DNA of 64,000 nt from Thalassotalea_F euphylliae. GTDB lineage: Bacteria; Pseudomonadota; Gammaproteobacteria; Enterobacterales; Alteromonadaceae. The number at the start of each line of letters is the position of its first letter. Positions within the stretch are counted from its first letter, which is position 1. Below the pieces are notes generated by a model, which saw only the letters and a program-made list of their open reading frames with translations, made no database searches and was not told the origin of the DNA. The stretch is taken from contig NZ_JBHUIB010000012.1 in NCBI RefSeq assembly GCF_042682785.1, forward strand, positions 372,001-436,000, written 5' to 3'. The translations under genes and the position numbers were made by a program. Positions 46,739 to 55,704 of this stretch are shown one piece after another.

Positions 46739-46763
46739 AACGCCGCTTAATGCGGCGTTTTTT
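46739..46763 (+). terminator. Intrinsic terminator after the M56 gene
   Basis: AACGCCGC (46739-46746) and GCGGCGTT (46752-46759) form a perfect 8-bp GC-rich stem around TTAAT, followed by a run of T to 46763. It closes the lipoprotein-BlaI-M56 operon. Confidence 0.88.
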
Positions 46764-46783
46764 ATTAAGTAACATATTATTGC

Positions 46784-48037
46784 TCAAGAAGATTTTATGC
46801 GCATTGGCAACGTAATGGTAAATCTCGCACCTCCGATCGGCGCTTGGCTAACGTCTATGCTGCCTTGGTGTAGTTCAATAATTCGTTTTACAATCGCTAA
46901 GCCCAAGCCAAAACCACCTTTTTCCTTATTCCTAGACGTGTCTAAACGCTGAAAGGGTTGAAACACTTTTTCCCAGTTTTTGGGGGCTATTCCTTCGCCA
47001 TCATCGTCAACGTGAATCATTATCTTGCCTTTATTTAACGAACAGGAGATATCAATGTGCTGTTGGTGATAGCGTACGGCATTTACAACAATATTTTGCA
47101 GCGCTCTCTCAATGAGGTGGCCATCACAAAAAGCAACCGTATTAGCGTCTACAGACAGTGTAATGTTGAGTGTATTGTTGAAGTTTGTTCGAGCGACTAG
47201 GTTCGTTAAAAGTTGATGAAAATCGACTTCTACTAAGTCGAGTGTTTGCTGATTCGCTTCAAGTCGGCCGTAACCTAATATGTCTTCAAGCAAGCTTTCA
47301 ATTTCACTAATATCCTGATTCATACCTTTTTTAATGTGTTGTTGCGACTCATCAAGCATTTCTGCGGTAAATTTCAGGCGGCTGAGCGGTGTGCGAATAT
47401 CGTGACTGACAGCATTGAACATTAGCTTTTGTTCTTCAATCATGCGTGCAATGCGTGTAGACATTTGACTGAATGCTTGACTGACAGGGTAGACAACAGA
47501 ATGCGGAGACACATCAGGCTGACGATCAAACTTACCTTCACCTAAGCGTTTCGCTTGTGCGCTTAGTTTGAGCAAATCTCGCCACAATGGCCAGCTCCAA
47601 AGTAAAATAACGCCACCAAGAAACAGGTAAGAGGCTATCAAGTACACATTTTTTACTTGTTGTTCTATTTGCGTTGAAACAGGGCCTATTTGCACTAATT
47701 GATTTGATTCCGCATTGATTGCATAGATAAACAAGTTGTCTTGTTGATCGTAAGTGATGACCGCTTTTTGATTTCTGAGTTGCCGCTGTTGCTCTGGTAA
47801 AAACGCTATTGCGTTTATCGACATGATATTTATTGGCAGGCCAGTAGCGAGTTTCGACTGTTCAATATCTTTTGGCGAATTTGCATGCATAGCTACAACC
47901 ATTGCGAGCTGTGCTAACTCTTGAATGTCGTTATCGTTTGTTTCTTGTGTCGACCGCCATAGCCATTCCGTACTATAACCAATGAGTAGTATGGCTATAG
48001 CAACAACGAAATATAAGGTAAGAAACAGTCGGCTCAT
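46784..48037 (-). CDS. Sensor histidine kinase (RstB-like)
   Basis: The 417-residue kinase has two membrane helices (about 3-20 and 130-150) around a short periplasmic sensor. A HAMP region follows, then the phosphoacceptor H212 in NAVSHDIRTPLSRL. The ATP lid carries the N box ALQNIVVNAVRYH and the glycine motifs DDDGEGIAP and GGFGLGLAIVKRI. The start at 48037 overlaps the response regulator stop by 1 bp (TGATG) and has GGGA upstream; an in-frame ATG at 48049 is less likely. With the regulator it forms a two-component pair; the signal is unknown. Confidence 0.92.
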   Translation of the reverse strand: MSRLFLTLYFVVAIAILLIGYSTEWLWRSTQETNDNDIQELAQLAMVVAMHANSPKDIEQSKLATGLPINIMSINAIAFLPEQQRQLRNQKAVITYDQQDNLFIYAINAESNQLVQIGPVSTQIEQQVKNVYLIASYLFLGGVILLWSWPLWRDLLKLSAQAKRLGEGKFDRQPDVSPHSVVYPVSQAFSQMSTRIARMIEEQKLMFNAVSHDIRTPLSRLKFTAEMLDESQQHIKKGMNQDISEIESLLEDILGYGRLEANQQTLDLVEVDFHQLLTNLVARTNFNNTLNITLSVDANTVAFCDGHLIERALQNIVVNAVRYHQQHIDISCSLNKGKIMIHVDDDGEGIAPKNWEKVFQPFQRLDTSRNKEKGGFGLGLAIVKRIIELHQGSIDVSQAPIGGARFTITLPMRIKSS

Positions 48038-48729
48038 CAATGATCCCATGCATGAGGAATCAGCATATAGCCCTTACCCCATACGGTTGTTATTTTTTCA
48101 GGTGTTGATGAGTCATCACCAAACTTTCGTCTTAATCTTGATACACGAACATCTACTGTTCTGTCTAGACCATCATATTCGCGGGCAATCATTTGTTGGT
48201 GAATGTACTCTCGAGTGACAGGCTTTCCAGCATGTTCAGCAAGCAGTAATAGTAGCTCGTATTCATGGTTGGTCATGTCTATGGGCTTATCTAGCCAAGT
48301 AACTTTGCGCAATGACTTTTTAATGGTGAGTTGACCAAACACAAGATTGTCCATGACTGCTTCTAATTTAGCGTGTCGCTTAAGAACCAACTTTATCCGT
48401 GCCGCCAATATTTTCGGCTCTACCGGCTTAATTAAGTAGTCGTCAGCGCCAAGCTCTAAACCTCGCAAATGGTCTTCATCACCATCTTTAGCGGTGAGAA
48501 ATAGTATTGGGCATTGATAATCTGCTCGAATGCGTTCACATAATGTAAAGCCGTCGGTATCTGGCAGGTTGATATCAAGGATAATCAACTCAGGCTGATG
48601 AACGTTTAAATACACCAGAGCATCATCGCCTCGGTGTACCGTTGTCATGTCATACCCTTGTTGTTCAAGAAAGTTATGTACTAAGTTGGCAAGACGCTCA
48701 TCGTCTTCAACAAGCAATACTTTAGTCAT
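48037..48729 (-). CDS. OmpR-family response regulator (RstA-like)
   Basis: The 230-residue protein has a receiver domain with D52 as phosphoacceptor (LIILDINLPDTDG), acidic residues D9/D10 and the Lys of LIKPVEP. A C-terminal winged helix follows (VTREYIHQQM, DGLDRTVDVRVSRLRRKFG). It should regulate transcription on phosphorylation by the kinase encoded next. The ATG at 48729 is chosen because GGAG lies 9 nt upstream and the start overlaps the DUF3019 stop as TAATG; a GTG at 48744 is also in frame. Targets likely include the MipA/DUF3019 genes; this is inference. Confidence 0.93.
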   Translation of the reverse strand: MTKVLLVEDDERLANLVHNFLEQQGYDMTTVHRGDDALVYLNVHQPELIILDINLPDTDGFTLCERIRADYQCPILFLTAKDGDEDHLRGLELGADDYLIKPVEPKILAARIKLVLKRHAKLEAVMDNLVFGQLTIKKSLRKVTWLDKPIDMTNHEYELLLLLAEHAGKPVTREYIHQQMIAREYDGLDRTVDVRVSRLRRKFGDDSSTPEKITTVWGKGYMLIPHAWDH

Positions 48730-49175
48730 TAAAATAGACTCCACTGAGATCGTAGCCGGCGGCGAAATCGCTTGGGGTTGCTATACAATATAGTCACCAA
48801 TTCTCGGTGTATCACTTCCCCTGTTGCTTGGTTAACTAAACGTAATTCACTGGTTTTAGTGAGTAACGTTTGACGTTGAAAATAGTTTGATTTTTGTTGT
48901 GACCAGCATGATAACTGCTCATCGCCAAGCACCAAACAAACATCCGCTTTTTGGTTTAGTTCCCAACGTGCTGATAGTGTGAAAGGGCATGGTGCGTCTT
49001 GTTCTTGGCTCATGCAAGTGTTTGGCTCTAACGCAAAGTGTTTTGCGTTAATACTGGGTTGCTGTGCATGTACCGTCATGCTGATTTGCCAGCATATAAA
49101 TACAGAAAAACCTCGCCACATTTGGCGAGGGTTCAGAATGGTTTTTAGGGAAAACCACACTGAATCAAAAATCAT
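48729..49175 (-). CDS. DUF3019-family periplasmic protein
   Basis: The 148-residue protein has an N-terminal hydrophobic segment (about 18-37, ending VHAQQ) and four Cys residues in the mature part (CMSQEQDAPC, CLVLGDEQLSC), consistent with two disulfides. The family is found mostly in Alteromonadales beside MipA/OmpV and a two-component pair, as here; its function is unknown. The gene overlaps the MipA stop by 11 bp and its own stop overlaps the regulator start, so the cassette looks translationally coupled. Confidence 0.8.
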   Translation of the reverse strand: MIFDSVWFSLKTILNPRQMWRGFSVFICWQISMTVHAQQPSINAKHFALEPNTCMSQEQDAPCPFTLSARWELNQKADVCLVLGDEQLSCWSQQKSNYFQRQTLLTKTSELRLVNQATGEVIHRELVTILYSNPKRFRRRLRSQWSLF

Positions 49176-50061
49176 ACACGGCGCCCATAAACACGGAGTA
49201 TTGCTTGGATTCTTCGACGATTGGACTGCGTTTTAATTTTTCGTCTAACCGCTGCAGTTTGCTGGTGAATATAAACCGCCAGTTTTCGTTAATTTTACGA
49301 GCTAGCTGGACTTGTATAAATTGATTTAGCGTATCACCAGGCAAGTAAAGTGCAGAAGGGGGGTGGCCATCTTCAGGGTGAATACCAAAGTAGTAGTTGC
49401 TTAGTTGTGCGCTTTGCCAATGTAGCCCTAAACCAAGTTGAAGCCTCGCCTCTTTCGATAGCACAAAACGTTTGGTCACCTCCACGAGTGCGTTTTCGCC
49501 GTGATGGACGCCTGTTGTATCGAGATAGTAATTAGCTATTACGTCAATACTGTCGCTGGCAAACCAATTGACTTGAATGCCTGTATCAAGCGACCAGCGT
49601 CTATCTCGGATATCTTCAGATGAAATTTTATCAACACCTGTATCTTCAATGGCTCCTGCCAATGTCTTAACGTTACTGCCACTGCTGCCGTCTGATACGG
49701 GAATAAGTGAGGTGATAAGCCAGCTTTCGGTATTCCAATCTTTGAAATACGCAGCTGTTGAATTGATTTTGCTGGCAATGCTTACCTCAATTGTTGGCGC
49801 TTGAATGAATGAGTAACCCACAAGCCCATTGTCGAAGAAAAACTGGTCGCCGTAATAACTAAGGTTAGGAATAACGATAAGCGGCAAATTGTCACCGTCA
49901 ACAACCGGATTCGAGACTAAACCGCCACCTATGGCGACAGAAAAGTGCCAAGACTCAGTTTCGATAAGTGCCGCATCTTCGGCAATAACTGCCTGAAATG
50001 GCAGCGCCACAAGAATCGCGAAAACAACAATACGAGAGAGGTTTGAAAAAAAGGGCAACAC
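49165..50061 (-). CDS. MipA/OmpV-family outer-membrane protein
   Basis: The 298-residue protein has a signal peptide (hydrophobic about 10-26, ending AVIA-E) and a beta-barrel pattern that ends in Phe (GAVYDF), typical of outer-membrane proteins. MipA/OmpV members range from porin-like proteins to a scaffold for peptidoglycan enzymes. The start is GTG at 50061 with no Shine-Dalgarno. It lies directly behind a terminator-like hairpin at 50062-50091, which may control expression. It is the first gene of the MipA-DUF3019-regulator-kinase cassette. Confidence 0.85.
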   Translation of the reverse strand: MLPFFSNLSRIVVFAILVALPFQAVIAEDAALIETESWHFSVAIGGGLVSNPVVDGDNLPLIVIPNLSYYGDQFFFDNGLVGYSFIQAPTIEVSIASKINSTAAYFKDWNTESWLITSLIPVSDGSSGSNVKTLAGAIEDTGVDKISSEDIRDRRWSLDTGIQVNWFASDSIDVIANYYLDTTGVHHGENALVEVTKRFVLSKEARLQLGLGLHWQSAQLSNYYFGIHPEDGHPPSALYLPGDTLNQFIQVQLARKINENWRFIFTSKLQRLDEKLKRSPIVEESKQYSVFMGAVYDF

Positions 50062-50091
50062 AAAAAAGACCAGTGTTCACTACAGCTGGTC
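50062..50091 (-). promoter_or_regulatory. Terminator-like hairpin abutting the MipA start codon
   Basis: On the minus strand GACCAG and CTGGTC form a stem with a 12-nt loop, followed at once by TTTTTT and the GTG start of the MipA gene. It has the shape of an intrinsic terminator or attenuator, with only a 6-bp stem. It could control read-through into the cassette or hide its start. Confidence 0.5.
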
Positions 50092-50205
50092 ATTATATTA
50101 TCAGCTTGTTTTGACAAGCCCTATTAGGGATTACAATTGATAACATTTTAATTCACATATAGGCGAGAGAGCATTTGCTCTCATGCCTACAGTGGTTGGG
50201 AAGGG

Positions 50206-50436
50206 TTAATTAAAAAGACCGCAAATAAAGTCTGTTTCACGCTGCTCAATAATAGGTTGCTTAATAGCACCATGCGTTTTGTTGTTTGCAAATTGTTTTT
50301 CTACAAGCGTTTCACAGTCTGCCTGCGATAGTTGCGTCAACTGTTGTAATTGCTCGATAGCTTCCGCGACCAGCATATTGGCTAACTGTTCATTGTTTAG
50401 CTGTGTGTCTAAGGGTATATCGCGTCGGTTAAACAT
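50206..50436 (-). CDS. Small hypothetical protein
   Basis: The 76-residue product (MFNRRDIPLD start) is helical and Gln-rich: LANMLVAEAIEQLQQLTQL, then CETLVEKQFANNKTHGAIKQ and a C-terminal DFICGLFN. I recognise no family. The ATG at 50436 is preferred; a longer in-frame ORF to 50574 would overlap rimI and has an implausible N-terminus. It follows rimI by 115 bp on the same strand. Confidence 0.5.
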   Translation of the reverse strand: MFNRRDIPLDTQLNNEQLANMLVAEAIEQLQQLTQLSQADCETLVEKQFANNKTHGAIKQPIIEQRETDFICGLFN

Positions 50437-50551
50437 AATATGCGCTGCCTTTTTCAAAGTAAGGCAATTATGACGGGAGTAAAGGTTTAAAAGTAGAGAA
50501 GTGAGGTAAACTTGTGTTGTAAATTGTAAACAACGTTTGATTAACAAATTT

Positions 50552-50995
50552 TTAGCACTGTTTACACATAACAATAGCGTCTTCGTAGCCTGTTTCTTTC
50601 GGGTAATAGCCAGCTCTGCGGCTGATCTCTTGGTAACCGTGATTGATATAGAGCATCAATGCCGGCGTATTACTGGCTCGCACTTCTAGCCATAGTTTGC
50701 TCGCCCCTAACCGCTTTGCTTGCTGATGAAATTGCTCGAGGATGGCATTCCCCAAGCCCTTGCCTTGATGCTCTGGCGACACACAAATATCCATCAATGT
50801 AGCCTCGCCAAGCAGGTACTCCCCAACATAAAAACCAACGATATCTAATGATGTTTTGGCGAACTCACCAAAGTAGCGTTTACCAATGCATGAACGAAAG
50901 GTTTTCTCACTCCAAGGATGGCTGTGGCAAGCATTTTCTATTGGCATTAATGCGCTGACAACACTGTCGTCTATAGGGTGAAAGTTAATAGACAT
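50552..50995 (-). CDS. rimI: Ribosomal protein S18 alanine N-acetyltransferase
   Basis: The 147-residue GNAT protein has the acetyl-CoA loop VSPEHQGKGLGNAIL and the motif EVRASNTPALMLYINHGY, and ends YYPKETGYEDAIVM, all typical of RimI. RimI acetylates the N-terminus of ribosomal protein S18. The ATG at 50995 gives the normal length. It lies 2 bp after holD on the same strand, as in E. coli, which strengthens both calls. Confidence 0.92.
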   Translation of the reverse strand: MSINFHPIDDSVVSALMPIENACHSHPWSEKTFRSCIGKRYFGEFAKTSLDIVGFYVGEYLLGEATLMDICVSPEHQGKGLGNAILEQFHQQAKRLGASKLWLEVRASNTPALMLYINHGYQEISRRAGYYPKETGYEDAIVMCKQC

Positions 50996-50997
50996 GA

Positions 50998-51345
50998 CTA
51001 AATCTTTTGAAGCGATTGCCAAAGTTGGCTTTTTAACACTGTGTTATCAATAATTGATGAAATTTCAGGGGTAACAAGTAAGCCTTTATCGAGAATAATT
51101 GTTTCCTCAGCGTGAAAGTGCCAAGTGACTGTTGGAAGCTCGATAGCGTGCTCTTTGAAAGATAAGTCTGCACTCGTCAAATTCAGTGCATGTAACACAT
51201 CTCGATAAAAAGCGGCGTTTGTAACCGACGTTTTATCAATAGGTAAAAAGCTTTGTGGAGACTGATTTTCCATCGAGTCGTTGCGCAGGCTGTATAAGTC
51301 AATGCCCATCGCATCAAGTCGGTCAAAAGCCGGTTTGCTGATCAT
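50998..51345 (-). CDS. holD: DNA polymerase III psi subunit
   Basis: The 115-residue protein opens with LDAMGIDLYSLRND, matching the HolD N-terminus (the chi-binding region), and continues with a Rossmann-like core ending LKSQLWQSLQKI. Psi joins the clamp loader to chi and SSB. HolD diverges fast, so the call leans on the N-terminal motif and the conserved position directly before rimI. Confidence 0.85.
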   Translation of the reverse strand: MISKPAFDRLDAMGIDLYSLRNDSMENQSPQSFLPIDKTSVTNAAFYRDVLHALNLTSADLSFKEHAIELPTVTWHFHAEETIILDKGLLVTPEISSIIDNTVLKSQLWQSLQKI

Positions 51346-51423
51346 AAAATGACTAATTACTAGAAATAACCTTGGTTATGATGACAAATTTGAAAAGCAT
51401 TGAATAGCAAAAGAAGAAGAAAG

Positions 51424-51500
51424 TGGCAGGGGTAGAGAGATTCGAACTCCCAACCGTCGGTTTTGGAGACCGCTGTTCTACCAATTGGAACTATACCCCT
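51424..51500 (-). tRNA. tRNA-Trp (CCA anticodon)
   Basis: Read on the minus strand, the 7-bp acceptor stem AGGGGTA/TACCCCT is intact and a D arm follows. The anticodon stem-loop is CGGTCTCCAAAACCG with anticodon CCA. The T arm contains TTCGAAT, and CCA is encoded at the 3' end. A good promoter lies 13 bp upstream. No other tRNA was found in the window. Confidence 0.95.
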
Positions 51501-51513
51501 GCAGAGGTGGTGC

Positions 51514-51541
51514 ATTATACCCAAGCAAAAGCTCAGGTAAA
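51514..51541 (-). promoter_or_regulatory. Promoter of tRNA-Trp
   Basis: On the minus strand TTTACC (51541-51536) and a perfect TATAAT (51519-51514) are 16 bp apart. The -10 lies 13 bp before the tRNA 5' end, so the leader would be only a few bases. A GC-containing discriminator (GCACC) follows, as often seen for stable RNA genes. Confidence 0.7.
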
Positions 51542-51690
51542 CCCCTTAATTTAAAATTTTACGCCAAGCGCGTATTTTTTCAACAAAGATGTACGGAAAA
51601 CGCACATAATACTGCAGCATTAGACACTTAATTCTATATAACTGTCTCATCGGCTCCTTTTCTTTCTTCCTATTTCAGCGTGTCTAGCGT

Positions 51691-51729
51691 AAAAAAGTGC
51701 TCTGCCAAGTTGCCACACAAGGCAGAGCA
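51691..51729 (-). terminator. Intrinsic terminator after the Sel1-repeat gene
   Basis: On the minus strand TGCTCTGCC and GGCAGAGCA form a perfect 9-bp stem with a 14-nt loop, followed by C and six T. It lies about 25 bp beyond the stop. Confidence 0.85.
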
Positions 51730-51754
51730 AACCTCACAACACACTAAGGGAAAA

Positions 51755-52582
51755 TCATCGACCACCTTCATTCGTCGTAATCGGGCCAGATGTTATATCC
51801 ATATGGTCTTTCATCTGGTCCTGAGTTAACGCTTTGCAAGCCACTGCGCTTTGACAATCTTTACCACCTAAGCGGCTTCCTAAATGTTTGGTTTGCTTTC
51901 GTGAAGCGATCATTTGTTCTTTCAGTAAGTCATCAATATTGGGTGGACTAACAGTAATGACTTCAGTGCCATCATCTTCTGGCCATACGAGGCGATTGTC
52001 ACTAGTGGTAGTAAGTGGGTACTTGCTTATTGCAGAATATAAATAGGGAAACTGGTTTTTGGTAATCTCTTCAAAACTCAGTATATGCGCAATAAAATCT
52101 GGCATATCTTTATGGCCACGCTCATAAGCCTTGGCTAGCCATTTGTCGGCCTCAAGTTTGTCATGATCGCCAAATCGCTCGCTGTAATAAATGGCACCTA
52201 GTATGTAGGGCGCATTGATGTGGTCATTATACGCAGCCCGCTTGAGGTATTTGATACCTTGCTCTAGGTCTTTATATTGCTCTACATTGAGATACATCAA
52301 GCCCAACTTGTACTGTGCTCTAACCACACCAAGTCTTGCAGCCTTACGATAGTGCAAATGTGCCTGTTTTAAATTTTTGGGCGTACCAAAGCCGTGATAG
52401 TAAAACTCTGCCAGCGTTGCGATGGAATCAGCATTGCCGCGCTTTGCATTCTTTTTAAAGTGAGTGAAATAGTCTTTGCAACGTTGACTCTCACAAGCTT
52501 CAACACGAAGTTGTGTTTGTGCCACAGTTTGAAAAGAAAACACCAGCGATACCACAAGCAGGGTTTTCAATAATGGATGCAT
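51755..52582 (-). CDS. Exported Sel1-repeat protein
   Basis: The 275-residue protein has a signal peptide (about residues 5-21, ending TVAQT) and three or four Sel1-like repeats: AEFYYHGFGTPKNLKQAHLH, YKLGLMYLNVEQYKDLEQGI and ILGAIYYSERFGDHDKLEAD. Sel1 repeats are solenoid scaffolds for protein contacts, often in the periplasm. The C-terminus is low in structure and has two Cys (KDCQSAVACKAL). The ATG at 52582 with AAGG 7 nt upstream is chosen over a TTG at 52600. The partner is unknown. Confidence 0.82.
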   Translation of the reverse strand: MHPLLKTLLVVSLVFSFQTVAQTQLRVEACESQRCKDYFTHFKKNAKRGNADSIATLAEFYYHGFGTPKNLKQAHLHYRKAARLGVVRAQYKLGLMYLNVEQYKDLEQGIKYLKRAAYNDHINAPYILGAIYYSERFGDHDKLEADKWLAKAYERGHKDMPDFIAHILSFEEITKNQFPYLYSAISKYPLTTTSDNRLVWPEDDGTEVITVSPPNIDDLLKEQMIASRKQTKHLGSRLGGKDCQSAVACKALTQDQMKDHMDITSGPITTNEGGR

Positions 52583-52652
52583 ACTTCTACCTTGTTTCAA
52601 ACGCTATTATTAAAGGTAGAAGTATATGCCGTAAGGGAAAAGGTAACTGTGA

Positions 52653-54386
52653 TTAACGGTTGGATTTGTGTGATGAAAAACGAACGTCCGATGGGTATGG
52701 AAATACATCTTCAATAATGCCATTGGCGACGTTTTTCTGTGCCTGTTGCCAATATGAGGCTTCTAATAATTCCGCATGGTGCTTCATAAAAGCAGCGCGA
52801 TATTTGTGGTTTGCTAACGCAAATGTGGCGAGTTCTTCTGGGAACATATCGCCTGGCTCTACCGTATACCAGGGTTCAGAAGCATAGATTTGCTCTTCAG
52901 TTTTTGGCTGGGGCTTTACGCGGAAGTTCACTTCGTCCATGTAAGTAATTTCATCATAATCATAAAAAATAACTCTACCGTGACGCGTTACACCAAAATT
53001 CTTGAGTAGCATGTCGCCAGGGAAAATATCCGCTGCAATAAGCTGTTTAATAGCGGCGCCATAGCCCATCATAGCTGCGTCAATCTCTTGTTCATTGGCA
53101 TCTGCAAGGTATAAATTGAGTGGTGTCATGCGGCGTTCGATGTACATATGCTCGATAACGACAAGGTCGTTTTCGTAGCGCATGATTGAAGGGGCAACCT
53201 GCTCTAGCTCTGCGAGTAGTTCGTCAGAAAATCTATCTTTAGGAAAGGCAACTTCACGATATTCCATTGTATCTGCCATTCGACCGACTCGGTCATGTAA
53301 CTTAACTAATCGATACTTGGATTTAACATCCTTCTTTGTCATTTTCTTACTAGGTGCAAATTTGTCCTTAATGATTTTGAATACATAAGGGTAAGACGGT
53401 AGTGTAAACACGGACATCACCATCCCTTTAATACCGGGCGCTAAAATTAGCTTGTCATCTGACCCATCCAAATGGTGCAAAAAGTCGCGATAGAACTGTG
53501 TTTTACCTTGTTTGTGATAGCCAACAGCAGAATACAGCTCAGCTTTGGTTTTACTTGGCATTAATTCTTGTAAGAAGTTGATTAATGGCAGCAGGTAGGG
53601 ACAGTCAACAAAGAAGTATGCACGTGCAAAACCAAAAACTACCGCCATGTGCTCTTTATCGGTAAGCAAGGTGTCGATATACAAATGTCCTTGCTCATCG
53701 TTAAGCAATGCAACGATAAAGGGCGTCTCTCCACCTGGTGATACAACACGCCCTATAATGTATGCGCCCTTATTGCGATAAAACACATGATCAAGAATAT
53801 CGAATTTTAAGGTAGCTACTGGGTAACGGGTTTTATCGGCTTGCCTTAGAAATCGATCTATCAATGTGTTGATATCACGTTTTAAATCTTGAAAAGGAAT
53901 AGCGAACCCTGGCTTTTGCAGTATTGTTGAAATCGTGTCATACAAGCCTTTTTCGTCAGGCTCATAGCGGGTGTATATTTGCTTAATTCGCAAGTTTTCT
54001 AAACACTCTTCCGAAGACTCAACGAAAATAAAACCGTTGTGATAATACTTGCGTTCAAACAGGTTGCAGAAGATTGAGTTGTAAAAACTCTCCGCCAAGT
54101 CAGATTTATCGTGGTAAAGCAGCTGTTCCACATATTCCTGCTTAACGGCAAGCCATAATGTTTTGTCGAGTTTCTCAATAGCAAAATCTTGGCGAAGCGT
54201 CGCTAGTGTCTCTTTGATTCGTAAATCATAGAAGTCGGTTCGCTGTTTTGAGGCTTCCTGCACCGCGTGCCAGTCTGCTTGTTCGAAGCGCGTTTTTGCA
54301 GCACGTGTGGTTTCTTTGAATAAGAAGATGTGGCGTTCAAAACCGTTGATGATAGTTTTGGCGATCGCGATGGCTAAATTACTCAT
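52653..54386 (-). CDS. aceK: Isocitrate dehydrogenase kinase/phosphatase
   Basis: The 577-residue protein closely follows the AceK pattern: FEQADWHAVQEASKQR, APGIKGMVMSVFTLP, FKIIKDKFAPSKKM, IERRMTPLNLYL, IFPGDMLLKNFGVTRHGRV and YDYDEITYMDEVNFR (E. coli has 578 residues). It phosphorylates and dephosphorylates isocitrate dehydrogenase to set the split between the citrate cycle and the glyoxylate bypass. The start is the ATG at 54386. It is not next to aceB and aceA here, so it is a separate unit, divergent from queA. Confidence 0.96.
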   Translation of the reverse strand: MSNLAIAIAKTIINGFERHIFLFKETTRAAKTRFEQADWHAVQEASKQRTDFYDLRIKETLATLRQDFAIEKLDKTLWLAVKQEYVEQLLYHDKSDLAESFYNSIFCNLFERKYYHNGFIFVESSEECLENLRIKQIYTRYEPDEKGLYDTISTILQKPGFAIPFQDLKRDINTLIDRFLRQADKTRYPVATLKFDILDHVFYRNKGAYIIGRVVSPGGETPFIVALLNDEQGHLYIDTLLTDKEHMAVVFGFARAYFFVDCPYLLPLINFLQELMPSKTKAELYSAVGYHKQGKTQFYRDFLHHLDGSDDKLILAPGIKGMVMSVFTLPSYPYVFKIIKDKFAPSKKMTKKDVKSKYRLVKLHDRVGRMADTMEYREVAFPKDRFSDELLAELEQVAPSIMRYENDLVVIEHMYIERRMTPLNLYLADANEQEIDAAMMGYGAAIKQLIAADIFPGDMLLKNFGVTRHGRVIFYDYDEITYMDEVNFRVKPQPKTEEQIYASEPWYTVEPGDMFPEELATFALANHKYRAAFMKHHAELLEASYWQQAQKNVANGIIEDVFPYPSDVRFSSHKSNR

Positions 54387-54574
54387 ATTGCTACCCAATT
54401 TTGCATTGAACTGGTATGACCTTTTAAGTCTATCTCTTGAGCATAATTCAATAATCGAGATACGTCTTTAGTTTTTTGATGAATAACTGCTATCACAAAT
54501 AGCGATGTTGCTTGAATTTCCGCCGTCTCGGCACTAGAATTACGCGGTTTTTTTGTAGGCTGAACTTGGTAAAA

Positions 54575-55624
54575 ATGCGCGTTTCTGATTTTGCTTTTGA
54601 ATTACCTGAAGAATTAATTGCTCGTTACCCAAAAAGTGATCGCACCGCGAGTCGCTTAATGGCGGTAGACGGTGATACTGGTAATATTGAACATGGCACC
54701 TTTATCGATGTGCTAGACAAATTAAATGCAGGCGACTTGCTCGTTTTTAATAACACGCGTGTTATTCCTGCTCGTATGTTTGGTCAAAAAGCGACGGGCG
54801 GAAAAATTGAAGTGTTGGTCGAACGTTTACTGGACGACAAACGATTCCTGGCACACGTAAGAGCAAGTAAGGCGCCTAAGCCTGGTAATGAGTTACTTCT
54901 CGAGAACGAAGTAAAAGCGACCATGGTAGGGCGTCATGATGCCTTGTTTGAAATTGAAGTTCACGGTGATGAAAACGTACTTACCGTTTTAGAACGTGTA
55001 GGGCATATGCCATTGCCACCGTATATTGATCGCCCTGATGAAGACTCTGACAAAGAGCGCTACCAAACTGTTTACAATGAAAAGCCTGGTGCGGTGGCAG
55101 CACCTACGGCGGGTCTTCATTTTGACGAAGCGTTACTAGAAAAAATTAAAGCAAAAGGTGTTGAACTTGCTTTTGTTACCTTGCATGTCGGCGCAGGAAC
55201 TTTTCAGCCCGTTAAAGTAGATGACATTAAAGATCATGTCATGCATGCAGAGTATGTTGAGGTGCCTGAAGAGGTTGCTGAACAAATAAAGCAAACGAAA
55301 GCGGCAGGTGGCCGAGTTGTTGCGGTTGGCACAACGTCGATGCGTTCTTTAGAAAGCGCAGCAAAGGCAGCCAATGACAAAGGCGAACTTATTGCGCCGT
55401 TTTATCAAGATACCGATATTTTTATTACGCCAGGTTTCGAGTTCAAGGTAGTTGACTGTTTGGTTACAAATTTTCACCTGTCAGAATCCACACTACTTAT
55501 GTTGGTTAGTGCTTTTACTGGCTACGACCATATGATGAATGCTTATAAAGTCGCTGTCGAAGAAAAGTATCGCTTTTTCTCGTACGGTGATGCCATGTTT
55601 TTAACGCGAAGCGCTAAAAGTTAA
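54575..55624 (+). CDS. queA: tRNA preQ1(34) S-adenosylmethionine ribosyltransferase-isomerase
   Basis: QueA adds the ribose part of AdoMet to preQ1 in tRNA to form epoxyqueuosine. The 349-residue protein matches the family along its length: MRVSDFAFELPEELIARYP, FNNTRVIPARMFG, PTAGLHFDEALLEKI, HVGAGTFQPVK and VTNFHLSESTLLMLVSAF. The ATG at 54575 gives the canonical start; an in-frame upstream ATG at 54512 would add 21 unlike residues. Tgt follows on the same strand after 80 bp, which contain a small stem (CCGCTAGC with GCTAGTGG) ahead of the tgt ribosome site. Confidence 0.97.
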   Translation: MRVSDFAFELPEELIARYPKSDRTASRLMAVDGDTGNIEHGTFIDVLDKLNAGDLLVFNNTRVIPARMFGQKATGGKIEVLVERLLDDKRFLAHVRASKAPKPGNELLLENEVKATMVGRHDALFEIEVHGDENVLTVLERVGHMPLPPYIDRPDEDSDKERYQTVYNEKPGAVAAPTAGLHFDEALLEKIKAKGVELAFVTLHVGAGTFQPVKVDDIKDHVMHAEYVEVPEEVAEQIKQTKAAGGRVVAVGTTSMRSLESAAKAANDKGELIAPFYQDTDIFITPGFEFKVVDCLVTNFHLSESTLLMLVSAFTGYDHMMNAYKVAVEEKYRFFSYGDAMFLTRSAKS

Positions 55625-55704
55625 CCCAATTTGCAGTAAGCTTAAGACATTTTCTTAGGTCTAATTAGCCGCTAGCCTGTTTAGCTAGTGGGCGGAGAAA
55701 TTAA

